A stretch of 64,000 nucleotides of DNA, taken from NCBI GenBank assembly GCA_023512835.1, contig CM042091.1:25642995-25706994 (forward strand), in the 5' to 3' direction. The notes under the pieces are model-generated. The model made no database searches, was not told the origin of the DNA, and worked only from the letters and a program-made list of their open reading frames with translations. This stretch comes from Taxillus chinensis (Eukaryota; Streptophyta; Magnoliopsida; Santalales; Loranthaceae). Position numbers and translations under genes: made by a program. Shown here one piece after another: positions 1 to 12,718 of this stretch (its first letter is position 1; each line of letters starts with the position of its first letter).

Positions 1-35
1 AAGAAAAACCTTGGTTTGAGGATATCAGACAATAC

Positions 36-1207
36 TTGCTTAAACAAGAATATCCAGCTGAGGCCTTTGAGTCTGATAAAAGAAATATCCGAAGGTTAGA
101 ATCCAACTATTATCTGGATGGCTCGATTCTGTACAAGAGAAACCATGACATGGTGTTATTGCGGTGTGTGGCAAAAGAAGAATCGACACAAATAATGAAA
201 GAAGTGCACGAAGGGAAATGTGGTTCACATGCAAACGGACATGCATTAACAAGACAAATCATGCGAATGTGCTATTATTGGGTCACCATGGAAAGTGTCA
301 AATTTATGGCGATAAGATCCAAGTACCGCCGTCCAAACTACACGTGATGGTTTCCCCATGGCCGTTCTCGCTTTGGGGCATTGTCGTTATCGGGCCAATA
401 TCTCCAAAAGCTTCTGATGGTCATCGTTTCATTTTGGTAGCCATTGATTACTTCACCAAGTGGGTAGAAGCAGCATCATATGCTAATGTTACACAGGCTG
501 TGGTACTTCGATTTATGCGGAACAACATCATATGCCGATATGGGCTTCCCGAGCAAATCATAACGGACAATGCTGCCAATTTAAACAGTCAAATGATAAG
601 GAGGTTGTGTGAAACATACAAAATTCAACACCGCAACTCGACCCCCTATCGCCCAAAAATGAATGGAGCAGTCGAGGCAGCCAACAAGAATATCAAGAAC
701 ATTATCGAAAAAATGGCTAAAACATACAAAGATTGGCACGAGAAGCTACCATACGCTTTGCATGCTTATCGTACCTCGGTGCGTACGTCGATCGGGGCAA
801 CTCCATTTTCTTTGATCTATGGCATGGAAGCAGTTCTACCGGTCGAAGTGAAGATACCTTCCCTCCGAGTACTTAAGGATACTCAGCTCGAAGAAGCAGA
901 ATAGGCCCAAAGTCGTTATGAGCAGTTGAATTTAATTGAGGTCAAGCGCTTGGCAGCAGTTTGCAGAGGACAGCTGTATCAACGGAGAATGATGAACAAT
1001 TACAATAAAAAGGTGAAGCCCAGAAGCTTTCAAGAGGGTGATCTTGTCCTCAAAAAGATCTTGCCAAGGCAAGTGGACTCCCAATTATGAAGGCCCATAT
1101 GTTGTGAAAAAAGCATTCTCGGGAGGCGCATTGATCCTTGCCAAAATGGACGGAGATGAGCTTCCTAATCCAGTGAATAGTGACGCCGTCAAAAAGTTTT
1201 ATGCTTA
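36..1207 (+). pseudogene. Tat-like Ty3/gypsy integrase (pol 3' end), broken
   Basis: This is the 3' end of a retrotransposon polyprotein. The first frame (36-347) carries the N-terminal H2C2 zinc-binding region of integrase (HEGKCGSHANGH then the YYW segment). The core continues in another frame (to 904). A small deletion near 293 removes the first Cys of the C-C pair and causes the frame change. In the core, the usual first catalytic Asp is Val (WGIVVIGPI at ~375-400). The second Asp (ITDNAANLNS) and the Glu (MNGAVEAAN) are present. A stop at 902-904 and later frame changes break the C-terminal part, which ends near FYA* at 1207. The C-terminal style (GGALIL then LPNPVNSDAVKKFY) fits the Tat group; this is recognition by eye. 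No chromodomain is visible. Inactive. Confidence 0.85.
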
Positions 1208-2404
1208 ACTCTCATACCTCCCCACAAGATTCTCATTCCTGTAATGAGCGGACTTGGTGAAAACCCGAAAGGGCACCAAGGGTAAAATACAAAGCTCCAA
1301 CAAAAGACAAAGGTGGACTTGGTGAAAACCTGAAAGGGCATCAAGGGTAAAATACAAAGCCAACAATCAATCTGGAAGGGTGAAATCAGTCGAGATCCGA
1401 AAGGATCAGGACCACAACAAATAGGGTCCGTTGCGACGAGAGAGACAACATCATCCAAAAACAACGGCTGAAACGTGGAAGACTTGGTCAAACCTGCAAC
1501 ACACTTGAATCAAATTTGTACATTATACTTTTAAAGACTTGTGATTCCGTTTATCAGATTATAACAATAGGACACTTTTTATGATATAAATATGTTTTTT
1601 GGAATTAAACCAGCAAAAATCTTTTTATCTCTTTAATCATGTTACATCGTCTTCATTTCACATTTAAAGAGAACATCTTAAATCTCCAGTAAGCTCTTCT
1701 AGCATTGCCTTATGAGTAGGGCTAAGCTCAAAATCCCCAAACAACTTAAGGCCCCCAACTCGGAGTACTCATATCTCCACAGAATATCACTATCCCCAGG
1801 GAAGCCGTCAAGTCAAGCTCCCTAATATGGCAAAGTTCAATTTAACAGATCACGCACAAAAGAGAGTTCCCCAGCAAAGACAGAACGGACTCTCTGTCTA
1901 AAGAGAACATTGTTCCCCAACAAGTTGAATGTTAGCCAACCTCTCCAACAACGGCCAAACCCTCAGTGATACATCACATGGCATTCGATGCATACATCGC
2001 ATTGTATCACATTGTATCATATTTCACCACAAGTTGAGGTTTATGCATCCCCGCATACATCACATTGCAGTCCATGCATCATTTACATACATTCAACATA
2101 CTCTGTGATTTCAGGAACGTTGCCGTCTCTGAAGATCCTAAGAGCTCATACTCAGCAAGCTTCTCATCAAACTATCCTAGCTTTCTTTGTTCAACTGTAC
2201 ACCTCTTCCCTTGCAATCTCCCCAAAGTCTAAACGCATCCTTTTGGCACTTGACAACCTTTTTCCATTTTGAGTCACCTCGTAGAGCGATCTCCTTGAGT
2301 GAACTCGTAGAGGGAGCTTAAATTGGGTTACTTCCCAAACTCACCAATTCCCTAAAGCATTTCCCCAAATACCAATTGATGTCTTCAACAAGTCTTCCCA
2401 ATTT
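1208..2404 (+). other. 3' untranslated part of the Tat-like element and junction DNA
   Basis: No gene is seen. A 65-bp unit beginning GGACTTGGTGAAAACC occurs twice in tandem (1250 and 1315), as found after pol in Tat-type elements. At 1980-2100 there are loose CATTGCATCA/CATACATC repeats, also common in that group. A solo LTR could lie in 1500-2340, but I cannot place its ends. The join to the following Athila-like material lies between about 2275 and 2404. Confidence 0.45.
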
Positions 2405-2663
2405 AAGCCTATCGTTGCTGTGGGCTTTCCGTTTTCAATTCAAGCCTATCGTTGCTGTGGGCTATCCATTTTCAATTCAAGCCTATTGTTGTTGTGGGCC
2501 ATCCATTTTCAATTCAAGCCTATCGTTGCTGTGGGCTATCCATTTTCAGTTCAAGCCTATCGTTGCCGTGGGCTTTCCATTTTCAATTCAAGCCTATCGT
2601 TGCTGTGGGCTATCCGTTTTCAATTCAAGCCTATCGTTGCTGTGGGCTATCCATTTTCAATTC
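2405..2663 (+). repeat. Minisatellite, seven 37-bp units
   Basis: Seven head-to-tail units of exactly 37 bp, each starting AAGCCTATCGTTGCTGTGGG and ending TTTTCAATTC, with one to four differences per unit. The array stops exactly where the gag-like frame becomes unique (2664). Because 37 is not a multiple of 3, each forward frame reads all three peptide versions in turn, and all three frames stay open across the array. Confidence 0.97.
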
Positions 2664-3223
2664 AAGATGAAGCTTACTCTGAAGCCCCACTCTATGGCAA
2701 TTATTGTCGATATCAACAACAAGAGTGGCAGCCCCAAGTTGAAGATGAAGATACTAGAAAAGAGGTAAAGGATTTGAATGAAAGGCTAAGAAGTATGGAG
2801 ACTACCATAAAAAAGATAGAGCAATTATTGATGAGTATGGCTCAAAATGCAAATACTGGAGTCTCATCTAACTCCTTTGCTGATGACATAGAGATAAAAA
2901 CTGAAGAGACTTGCAAAGCAATCACTCCAACTTCCACGAATCAATCTTTGATGTCTACCTCACAAGAATGGGAGTTTTCTGCTAATAATGATTCTGAAGA
3001 TGAAGCTCGCATTCTAGCTGGTCAAACCATTAATGCTGCTATAAAACAAGAAGTGGATAAAAGGGCAATGTTTTATTATGATGAGGTGGTCCCTCCACCA
3101 CAATTTAATAGCCCATGTGATGTATCCACTTCAACTCTTCCCATGGTTGGAGCTTATGAGGACAATTTGAAGTTTTTTCCTATCCAAGAAGAAGAGGAAG
3201 ACTTGAATTGTTCAGGGTGTTAG
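2664..3223 (+). pseudogene. Athila-like gag C-terminal region (element A)
   Basis: The frame open through the 37-bp array continues for about 186 codons to a stop at 3221-3223. It resembles the C-terminal gag part of element B at 38209-38400: both have a charged stretch DL(N/K)ER(L/V), then SMA/SVAQNAN, GVSS, DIE and CK-IT-(P/R)S in the same order. This match and the Athila-type 3' LTR at 14646 identify the element. The N-terminal gag core and the nucleocapsid are absent, and the array may have replaced them. No start codon belongs to this region; the nearest are inside the array. It is acidic and ends EEEEDLNCSGC. Probably not functional. Confidence 0.7.
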
Positions 3224-3273
3224 AAGAACATGAGAAACCAATAAATGACAACCTAAGGATGTAGCAACAAATC

Positions 3274-3679
3274 TTGGATGATCATGCTATAATTCTCATA
3301 TCTGAAGGCACATCAAACCAAGGTACTCTTTATGAAGACAAGCTACATAAGCCCACCACTACTATGTTTGCTATGGAATCATCTTCCCTTATACAAGAGA
3401 AGGAAGTGCTTGACAAGGGAGGTAACCATGCATGCATCATGACTACTCCAATTGTGGAGTATGTTGAATTTGTGTTACCTCCTCGATGGAATGAGAGGAA
3501 GGAGAACCATAAGTTTATGGAGGTGTCTCCCTATCAAAAATTGAATCAAGAGTTCAAATGGCTCCCACAGCGGTTCATTCATCCGATTGCTATGGTCTAC
3601 AAGACTGTTGAGGTTTCCAATGCAAGGTTGAGAGCTTTTCATTCATTGGTTGAGCTTAATATGACAAGGTCTAGCCACA
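3274..3679 (+). pseudogene. Element A downstream ORF, cut by element L
   Basis: About 135 codons from ATG 3274, open up to the LTR of element L, which begins at 3680. The last residues of the apparent frame beyond 3679 are read from the LTR and are not part of the gene. The host sequence resumes at 12719, where the joined frame would stop almost at once, just before a GGGAGGCAACCC motif that commonly follows the last ORF of Athila-type elements. I recognise no protein domain. It may be a remnant of the pol-3' or env-like region. It has a proline/arginine patch (LPPRWNERKE) and no signal peptide or membrane segment. Confidence 0.5.
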
Positions 3680-5366
3680 TGTCACGCCCCCAAATCCCAG
3701 AAGGACCAAAACTAAGAGTGTGACTTCGCCATGCCCGCACCCGAAGGGTCAAGGGATTGGTGACTAGCACCGATATGGACTATACATCGGGTGTTGTCCG
3801 AGATAAACCTGTACATTCATACATCAGGGGTATTCTTGTACATTCCCACATGCTATGAAGTTAAGGAAAATAATTTATTAATAACAGAGTCATGCTATAA
3901 TTTCAATACAACTTCCACGGACCCTCATTTGGATATTCAAATAATAAAATCAATCATGTTTTACAAAATCCATAAACCAAGTTATTACAAAATTAAAAAA
4001 ACAAACAAAAATTAGTTTCGGACCAACTTCTAGCGGATGAGTCGATACCTGAAACATGTTAACAAAGTAGGGTGAGCACAAATGCCCAGTAGGTGGTCTC
4101 CATCTCCTCACCATCCTATAACATGAATTCGTAAGTCTACATGATCGGTGTATGCTTATGCCAGTGTAGTGTCCTACTTTATCACAATAAGCTTACATTC
4201 AATCACAAAATATAATATCACACACATTACATTTCATTCATTAAGGGTACACACCGAACAATCCAACCATCCATGGAGTTCCCACAACCAACCCCAAGGA
4301 TCCCAGTCACTACCAGACAGCCATATGTGGGACCTGCGGTGTTCCTAACAACAACCTGCCACATATGGGACCTGAGTTAACCAGCCACATAGGAGACCTA
4401 TGGCCTCTTGCCAGTCCTATGTGGGACCTGCGGTTATCCCAACCAACTCCACCACAAAATCCACACACATAATTGATAAATACCAATTTATCACATCCAC
4501 ACACATAATTGATAAACACCAATTTATCACATCCATACACATGATTGATAAACACCAATTTATCATATACACACACATAATTAATAAATAGGGTTTCCAC
4601 TGTCAGGACTCAGTACAACAGCCTTACAAGCATTTAAATAAGCAAACCAGTAATAACGTATCATAAATGATATATATATATATATATATTAAATTGATAA
4701 TATTAATTCACAAATAATATTTACAATGTAGAATTAATAATATCAAGTCTAACAATATTTATATTATTAAACCATAATATCATTTTTTTTACCTTACCAT
4801 TAGAATGGTATCAATTTATATATTGATTTACTACTTAATCAAATTAAATTTGATTTATATAGCTTGATAATTTCAATACTGTAAATTAGAACTTATATAT
4901 ATATATAATATGTATATAAATTAATTTGACATGCATGATTTATGGATGTAAACTACAATTTATATGATTTATACATGTACCTTACGATTTATATGCATAT
5001 TGGAATATATACGATATTACAATTTATGCATGTACTTTACCGCACAAAAAAAAATGCCTTGTATTACTTGGGTCGTACAGGGTGTGGAAAATCTTATGGG
5101 GAGAGAGGCAAGTAAGGCTAAAAATAATAATAAATAGGTAATGATGGAGGAGAAAGGCATTGAATGTTTAATGTCAATAAATAAAAGTGATATGCACGGG
5201 ATTTTTATTTCATTAACCCAGCTGCACATGGGGGCGGCACATGTGCCGCCGCCGCTCCATAACGATCGTGCAGCAGGGTTAGACCCTGCTGCAGACCAGG
5301 CTGTTGGCTGACAACCTGGTGGTTCGAATCGCAGAAGACACCAAGCCAACGGCCTGGTGACTTGAA

Positions 5367-5434
<68 letters not shown>

Positions 5435-5791
5435 GGAGCTAATCGGAAACAGTGATAAAAATAAATACAGAAAAGAACAGGTGCAGGCCACATTTGGTAA
5501 TACAGATTGCAGAAGCCGTGAAAAGACAAAGGGATGGCGAGTCAACCCTATATGTATACTATTAAGATCGAACATGTAATTCTTTCTAATGGTCTATGTT
5601 CATGCAATAGAATAATGAGGAATCAAGGATTACCTACCTGGATCTAGTCTTGAGAGATCAAGAGAACGCGATTGCTTCTCCCTCGCCAGGCTCTATGTAA
5701 ACACACAACAGATGTAGGGTTTCTAATCTAAGTTCCTCCATTTTTATACTTAGTAATATTTTATTCCTTTTATTATTTAATTTTGATAATG

Positions 5792-5843
<52 letters not shown>

Positions 5844-6080
5844 GATTTGTATTTATAATAATAATAATAATAACCTCAATAATTTTTATTATTAATAATA
5901 ATAATAACAATAATAGTAATAATAGACTCAAAATACTAAAATGTCCTCATGCGACCCCAGACTCCAAACTAAGTCCACTTACAGCCAAAACACTCACGTC
6001 GATAATCACATTGCCTTTTAAATATTATCATCCTCAATAATAAATTAGCTTACAATGTCACTCAAACACGAGTCCTTACA
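3680..6080 (-). mobile_element. Element L, 3' LTR (left copy)
   Basis: A 2401-bp LTR matching 10276-12718 along its whole length. On the plus strand it runs TGTCACGCCCC...GTCCTTACA; read on the minus strand it starts TGTAAGGACTC and ends GGGGGCGTGACA, so L is transcribed leftwards. A purine-rich tract (minus-strand reading of 6081-6097) abuts it, as expected of a 3' LTR. The flank CCACA (3675-3679) is nearly repeated as CTACA (12719-12723), consistent with a 5-bp target duplication with one mutation. The LTR contains 36-bp hairpin repeats, (AAT)22 at 5368-5433 and the palindrome GGCGGCACATGTGCCGCC (5233-5250). Confidence 0.9.
4462..4590. repeat. 36-bp minisatellite with internal hairpin (left LTR of L)
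   Basis: Three and a half 36-bp units (CACACACATAATTGATAAAT...). Each full unit holds the inverted pair TGATAAA/TTTATCA around a 6-nt loop (TACCAA or CACCAA). The right LTR has one more unit. Confidence 0.9.
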
Positions 6081-9000
6081 TCCTCCCCACCTTAGAACTT
6101 TTCGTCCTCGAAAAGCCAACTGACTCAAATGTCACAACTATCACCAGAAGACGTCAAAGACCTCGATATCCAACCTAGCTCACACCCACATGAATACAAT
6201 TATTGCCACCTATTCTAACACACCCAAACCATCTTACAAACTTACTAACCCACAAGCGGCGAGTTGATTCAATATCTACCATAGACCAAAATTAGCATGT
6301 GCTCTGAAGCAACGAATAAACACATGAATACAAATATAAAACAACATATAACAAACAAAATAGCATACAACAGATACTATAAAACGACATACATAAAATA
6401 AAATAGCATAAAATAAACACTCACATAATATCAGTAAAATCCTTATATTCTCTCCCCCTTAGGACTTTTCGTCCTCGAAAAGACGAACCAACTAACAATC
6501 CTAATGATAAGGGTCTCTAACCACAATGACAGGATCCAGAAACCCACCTAGCCATTAACCATTCGTACTATTAAGACAGCGCTTGGTCCACCAACCATCA
6601 ACTAACCCAACGCTTAAGGACAGACTATTAATCAATAAGAAGCAACAATACATTCACTGTTTCATATTCCCTTAAACTTACAACGCATCTACTAACCATT
6701 CAACATAATGAGAGGGGGGGTATCATCTTTCTGCAAATTATTTATGATCCTTTGCCAACCCAATAAGGCTTAGAATGCAACGTAAACTCGCCCAACCCTA
6801 GTGGTAACTCTAGACTATGGATAACCAAGGTCACAACAACAAGGTTAAATGGACACCTCAACATAGATCACTTGGATCATAGTCGATACAATTAGCTATC
6901 AAAATCTAATAACCAATCAAATCAATATATTTTACCATACACAACCACTGCACGCCTAGTACCCAATATCGAACCACTACCAGTAACCCCTTATAATTAA
7001 TCCGCCAAATAACCATCATAACGAATCATTAATGAAACAACACCATGCCAATAACTCCCTAGTTGGCCACATACTACCTTAAAATTACTCAAACTGGTGC
7101 CAACATCACCACCAAAACTAACCAATCTAGTAGCACCCAAAACAATAAGGATTAACACTATAACCTAAGAATCCATCAAAGCACTATCAGCTCGATCAAC
7201 AGGATTAACGCGCCACCATAATTAAACATTGCATTACCAAAGCCCAACAACCTACCCTCATATAACTAATATCCCCTAACAACCACAACAAGTACATAAT
7301 GCTTTATTAGTCATGACCGCACGTTAAAACGCACATCAACCATGCAACAATCACCAAATAGAGCAACCAAACAAAACAACATCAAAATATCAACAATTAT
7401 GCGAATGACATCTACTCCCATGCACGGGAGGAAAGTCGCACCCAAATAGGCTCTACCAAATAATGTAAGATGTCATTAAATCACGGCCAAGTCCCCTTAC
7501 GAAGAGGGCTTCACAACCAAGCAACAAGCTCAGCTACCACAACAACATGTCACAATGACTTCACCGAGGGAAAGCTCACCACGATAGTCCCACCATAAAT
7601 CATCAACTAGTTCCACATTATCATGCTTACCACCAACTAATTAGGCCAAACGATCAAGAAACAAGGTCTATCCCGGCTTCACCATGGGTCACCACACAAA
7701 ATAATAATGTATGTAACTAACAACAAACCAGTCAAAGTGGAACATGGTAACAATAAGAAATACTATCATTGTTACACTCAGGCATAGATACATAACACGG
7801 TACACATCTCAATCACACATCATAATAAATAAACAGGTTAAAAACAACATTTATAATTAAGACAACCAAGCAAGCACAATTACAGCCACAACCACACAGG
7901 CTTCTATATCCACAGCCACACAGGCTCCCATAATTCCAGATAGCACACTCTCAAGCATAGCACAATAATATATGTTCACATTACATCAAATAACACATGT
8001 AGTCGTATCACACAACTATACCCCAAAACAGGGCAAAAGTCCACAACATGTCATTTGCACGCCATATCATATGAAGAATATCCAAACAATCATACAGTGT
8101 GTTAATCTACATTGACATGAGTTGACATGAATCACAACAATATTTAACACAGAGTTAATCATCATTATTTATTCATTTATTTACTATTGTTACTAGTGTT
8201 GTAAGTATATTATTTATGTTTTTTAGTTTTATTGTATATTTACCATTCTTATTAATAACCGGTTACACGCACCAACATAGTCCACTACAAGCCAACACTA
8301 CACAAGGTGCATGCAACCAACAATGAGCAACTACTCAAAAACAAACAAGTCAACAACCTATCAATATTTACACAATTATAATGGCAATCAATCCAAAGAA
8401 AAAGTTATACCCAAGAATGTTCAACACCATTCATGAACATTCAACCAAAATCCCATATAACATTTCAACTAACTAGTAGCATTTAACCAAGTCAACATAC
8501 AACGACTGAAAAATCGATATACAAATTCAACATCTAACTATACCTTAAAGTCATAAGAAATATAGCTCCCATTATTTTTCAGATTATTTAATCACCTTCT
8601 AAATCATCTACTCATTAACATTTTTGAAAAGACAAGTTATTAAAATATTATATCGAAAGGATATGAATTCTCCACTCCCATTCCAAAAGACTATGTCATC
8701 ACTACCTCCCCCACTCATTGGCACGTCTACCCTTCAATTGCCTTAAAACAAAAATAAACCATTATTGAATCTACCAATCCCATCATGGTTTTCTCATAAT
8801 ATTTAAGCCTAATATCTGATCAGTATATATTACTAGTCATAACAGTTGTTAGTTTATGTCGTATTATTATATTCACTACACTATTTAATCCTTGAATATT
8901 TTATTCCATCGTTTACCATTGTTGTACTTCATGTTTTACTTTTATTAAGTTACATTTTTCCAACCTTCCAATCCTTTTGCTACTACTTTATATACCACAC

Positions 9001-10260
9001 GTTAGACAAACATGATACATCAATTCACATCATAGGAGAAACAATCATGACCCGTAGGTCCATAACAAGTAAACAAGTAGGCTCTAACACCCTTTTCAAG
9101 AGATAATTACAAATTACTTTACCTCACTCGTAACCCCATACGATTTTTTTTAATATTAATTCTCTTAATTCATACACCCATCAATTTAATTTCATAAATT
9201 TACGCCAAGTAAATCTCACACACATTTTTTTAAAATAATTAACTCTCACCAAAATAAATTAATCATATCTCCACATGCAAAAGCTCTTCTCCCTAAAATT
9301 TCCTTAGTCTAAAAATTAATATTAAAATAGATAAATAAATAAATAGTAAAAATCCACCAAATTAATATTAATTCTATAAAATAATCAAAAACATGGTAAA
9401 ATAAGAAATTTGGAAGAATTTTTTAAAAAAAAAAATGCATTAAATTATGCCATGCAATCCAAGTCACTCAAAGTACATTTTAAATTTCTCTAAAATTACA
9501 TTTAAAAAAAAAACAAATTACACTAAAGCTCAAAATACCGATGAATAGAATTTATGCAATTAAGATAATCAATTAAGTTCAAATTATTGCACAAATATTT
9601 GTCATAAAGCACAAATAAAATGCAATTATCACTCCCAAGTAATGACCCCTAAGTCTACACCACATAGAACTCATAAGTCCCAACTGTCATCCATGGGACA
9701 TTGCCCCCTTCCTATACACTTCCATCAAGCAATCACTCATAACAAGTATGACCCAATAGGTCCTCATCATATCACAGTGGGGTTCATTTTCCCCCGAAAT
9801 CCATTACATTTGCCCAATCATTTAACTAGCTACCTAAGCCATCGAACAATTGGAAGGGTTCATATTTCCCTTACCACATCATCATAATAACATCAAGCAA
9901 AAGATAATACTATAACATATTGTACTTGAATCAGCTCAAAACAATACAGGTCAGTCCAAAATAATGTAAGTCATTAACAAGCAACTACGCAAATCATTCC
10001 AAGCAATTTCAAGAAATTTCATAGTTATAAAGTCAAACATCATCAGAGTATCAAGCGCAACCAATTCTAGTGCCCTAAATGTACAAGCAATGTCATGTCA
10101 TGTATGCACCCATCCCAATGCATCCTAAGATGATCTGACTGACACTAAGGTAACCAAGGACACCATTAAGGACTGCGTTGATCAGGTGCCCTCCCTAATG
10201 TCTCCCAAGCTCCAAAGTTTTAATCAATCACCCTACTATGCTAGGTCCACTAAATCAACC
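6081..10260 (-). mobile_element. Element L interior, non-coding
   Basis: 4.2 kb between the two L LTRs with no recognisable gag, protease, RT, RNase H or integrase and no credible ORF on either strand. The base content is AT-rich with many CA/AAC runs. Signals for replication remain. Beside the 3' LTR is a polypurine tract (minus-strand reading of 6081-6097) next to the hairpin CTTTTCGTCCTCGAAAAG (6098-6115). A second copy of that module lies at 6451-6482. At the other end is the primer site. The leader beyond it (10080-10260) resembles the leader of the chromoviruses at 44590-44760, including the string CTGATCAAC and a GGGCACTAG box. It is best read as a large non-autonomous derivative (LARD type) of a chromovirus, moved by an autonomous partner's proteins (inference). 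Confidence 0.75.
6098..6115 (-). promoter_or_regulatory. Hairpin beside the polypurine tract of L
   Basis: Perfect 7-bp stem with a 4-nt loop (CTTTTCG-TCCT-CGAAAAG) next to the purine-rich tract that primes plus-strand DNA. The same hairpin and tract sit next to the 3' LTRs of G1 (41608-41625) and, with loop variants, G2 (50081-50098) and G3 (57476-57493). Confidence 0.7.
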
Positions 10261-10272
10261 GCTCTGATACCA
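10261..10272 (-). promoter_or_regulatory. Primer-binding site of L (tRNA-iMet)
   Basis: The minus strand reads TGGTATCAGAGC, complementary to the 3' end of initiator methionine tRNA, 3 nt inside the LTR end. This fixes 10276-12718 as the 5' LTR and the minus orientation. Confidence 0.95.
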
Positions 10273-10275
10273 ACT

Positions 10276-12001
10276 TGTCACGCCCCCAAATCCCGGAATG
10301 ACCGAAACTAAGAGTGTGACCTCCCCATGCCCGCACCCGAAGGGTCAAGGGATTGGTGACTAGCACCGATATGGACTACACATCGGGTCTTTGTCCGAGA
10401 TAAACCTGTACATTCATACATCAAGGGTATTCCTGTACATTCCCATATGCTATGGAGTTAAGGAAAATAATTTATTAATAACAGAGTCATGCTATAATTC
10501 CAATACAACTTCCACGGACCCTCGTCTGGATATTCAAATAATAAAATCAATCATGTTTTACAAAATCCATAAACCAAGTTATTACAAAATTAAAAAAAAC
10601 AAACAAAAATTAGCTTCGGACCAGCCTCTAGCAGATGAGTCGATACCTGAAACATGTTAACAAAGTAGGGTGAACACAAATGCCCAGTAGGTGGTCTCCA
10701 TCTCCTCACCATCCTATAACATGAATTCGTAAGTCTACATGATCGGTGTATGCTTGTGCCAGGTGTAGTGTCCTACTTTATCACAATAAGCTTACATCCA
10801 ATCACAAAATATAATATCACACACATTACATTTCATTCATTAAGGGTACACACCGAACAATCCAACCATCCATGGAGTTCCCACAACCAACCCCAAAGAT
10901 CCCAGTCACTATCAGACAGCCATATGTGGGACCTGCGGTGTTCCTAACGACAACCTGCCACATATGGGACCTGAGTTAACCAGCCACATAGGGGACCTAT
11001 GGCCTCTTGCCAGCCCTATGTGGGACCTGCGGTTATCCCAACCAACTCCACCACAAAATCCACACACATAATTGATAAATACCAATTTATCATATCCACA
11101 CACATAATTGATAAACACCAATTTATCACATCCACACACATAATTGATAAACACCAATTTATCACATCCACACACATAATTGATAAACACCAATTTATCA
11201 TATCCACACACATAATTAATAAATAGGGTTTCCACTTGTCAGGACTCGCATAATGACCTTACAAGCATTTAAATAAGCAAACCAGTAATAACGTATCATA
11301 AATGATATATATATATATATATATATTAAATTGATAATATTAATTCACAAATAATATTTACAATGTCGAATTAATAATATCAAGTCTAACAATATTTATA
11401 TTATTAAACCATAATATCATTTTTTTACCTTACCATTGGAATGGTATCAATTTATATATTGATTTACTACTTAATCAAATTAAATTTGATTTATATAGCT
11501 TGATAATTTCAATACAGTAAATTAGAACTTATATATATATAACATGTATATAAATTAATCTGACATGCATGATTTATGGATGTAAACTACAATTTATATG
11601 GTTTATACATGTACCTTACGATTTATATGCATATTGGAATATATACGATATTACAATTTATGCATGTACTTTACCACACAAAAAAAAATGCCTTGTATTA
11701 CTTGGGTCGTACAGGGTGTGGAAAATCTTATGGGGAGAGAGGCAAGTAAGGCTAAAAATAATAATAAATAGGTAATGATGGAGGAGAAAGGCATTGAATG
11801 TTTAATGTCAATAAATAAAAGTGATATGCATGGGATTTTTATTTCATTAACCTAACTGCACATGGGGGCGGCACATGTGCCGCCGCCACTCCATAACGAT
11901 CGTGCAGCAGGGTTAGACCTGCTGGAAGACCGTGCCTTGCCTGACGACACTGGTGGTTCGAATTGCAGAAGACACCAAGCCAACGGCCTGCTGACTTGAA
12001 C

Positions 12002-12041
<40 letters not shown>

Positions 12042-12152
12042 GGAGCTAATCGGAAACAGTGATAAAAATAAATACATAAAAGAACAGGTGCAGGCCACAT
12101 CTAGTAATACGAATTGCAGAAGCCGTGAAGAGACAAAGGGATGGCGAGTCAA

Positions 12153-12201
<49 letters not shown>

Positions 12202-12718
12202 GTATACTATTAAGATCGAACATGTAATTCTTTCTAATGGTCTATGTTCATGCAATAGAATAATGAGGAATCAGGGATTACCTACCTGGATCTAGTCTTG
12301 AGAGATCAAGAGAACGTGATTGCTTCAAACCCTATGCTTCTCCCTCGCCAGGCTCTATGTAAACACACAACAGATGTAGGGTTTCTAATCTAAGTTCCTC
12401 CATTTTTATACTTATTAATATTTTATTCCTTTTATTATTTAATTTTGATAATGACATTAATAATAATAATAATAATAAGATTTGTATTTATAATAATAAT
12501 AATAATAATAACCTCAATAATTTTTATTAATAATAATAATAATAACAATAATAGTAATAATAGACTCAAAATACTAAAATGTCCTCATGGGACCCCAGAC
12601 TCCAAACTAAGTCCACTTACAGCCAAAACGCTCGCGTCAATAATCACATTGCCTTTTAAATATTATCATCCTCAATAATAAATTAGCTTACAATGTCACT
12701 CAAACATGAGTCCTTACA
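10276..12718 (-). mobile_element. Element L, 5' LTR (right copy)
   Basis: A 2443-bp LTR paired with 3680-6080. Visible differences are mostly repeat-number changes: 4.5 instead of 3.5 copies of the 36-bp unit (11061-11222), (AAT)13 instead of 22 (12002-12040), a (TA)n run of about 45 bp at 12155-12199 absent from the left copy, and a shorter AAT tract at 12457-12477. Point differences are scattered at a few percent, so the insertion is not very recent. The palindrome GGCGGCACATGTGCCGCC is kept (11867-11884). Confidence 0.9.

Noticed and set aside
2405..2663. CRISPR-like array of 37-bp repeats (also 40070-40328)
   Set aside because: No spacers: units are contiguous, in a plant genome, with no cas genes.
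5280..5370. SINE suggested by GGTTCGAATCGC and an AAT tail in the L LTR
   Set aside because: No A box at tRNA spacing upstream, and the segment is part of both LTRs.
5017..5575. Open frames with long runs of Ile, Tyr or Asn (also 5783-6040, 11852-12152, 12445-12678)
   Set aside because: They are translations of (AAT)n tracts inside the L LTRs, not proteins.
7000..10000. Possible diverged gag or pol in the L interior
   Set aside because: Frames are short and stop-rich on both strands with no motif. The region is better read as non-coding.
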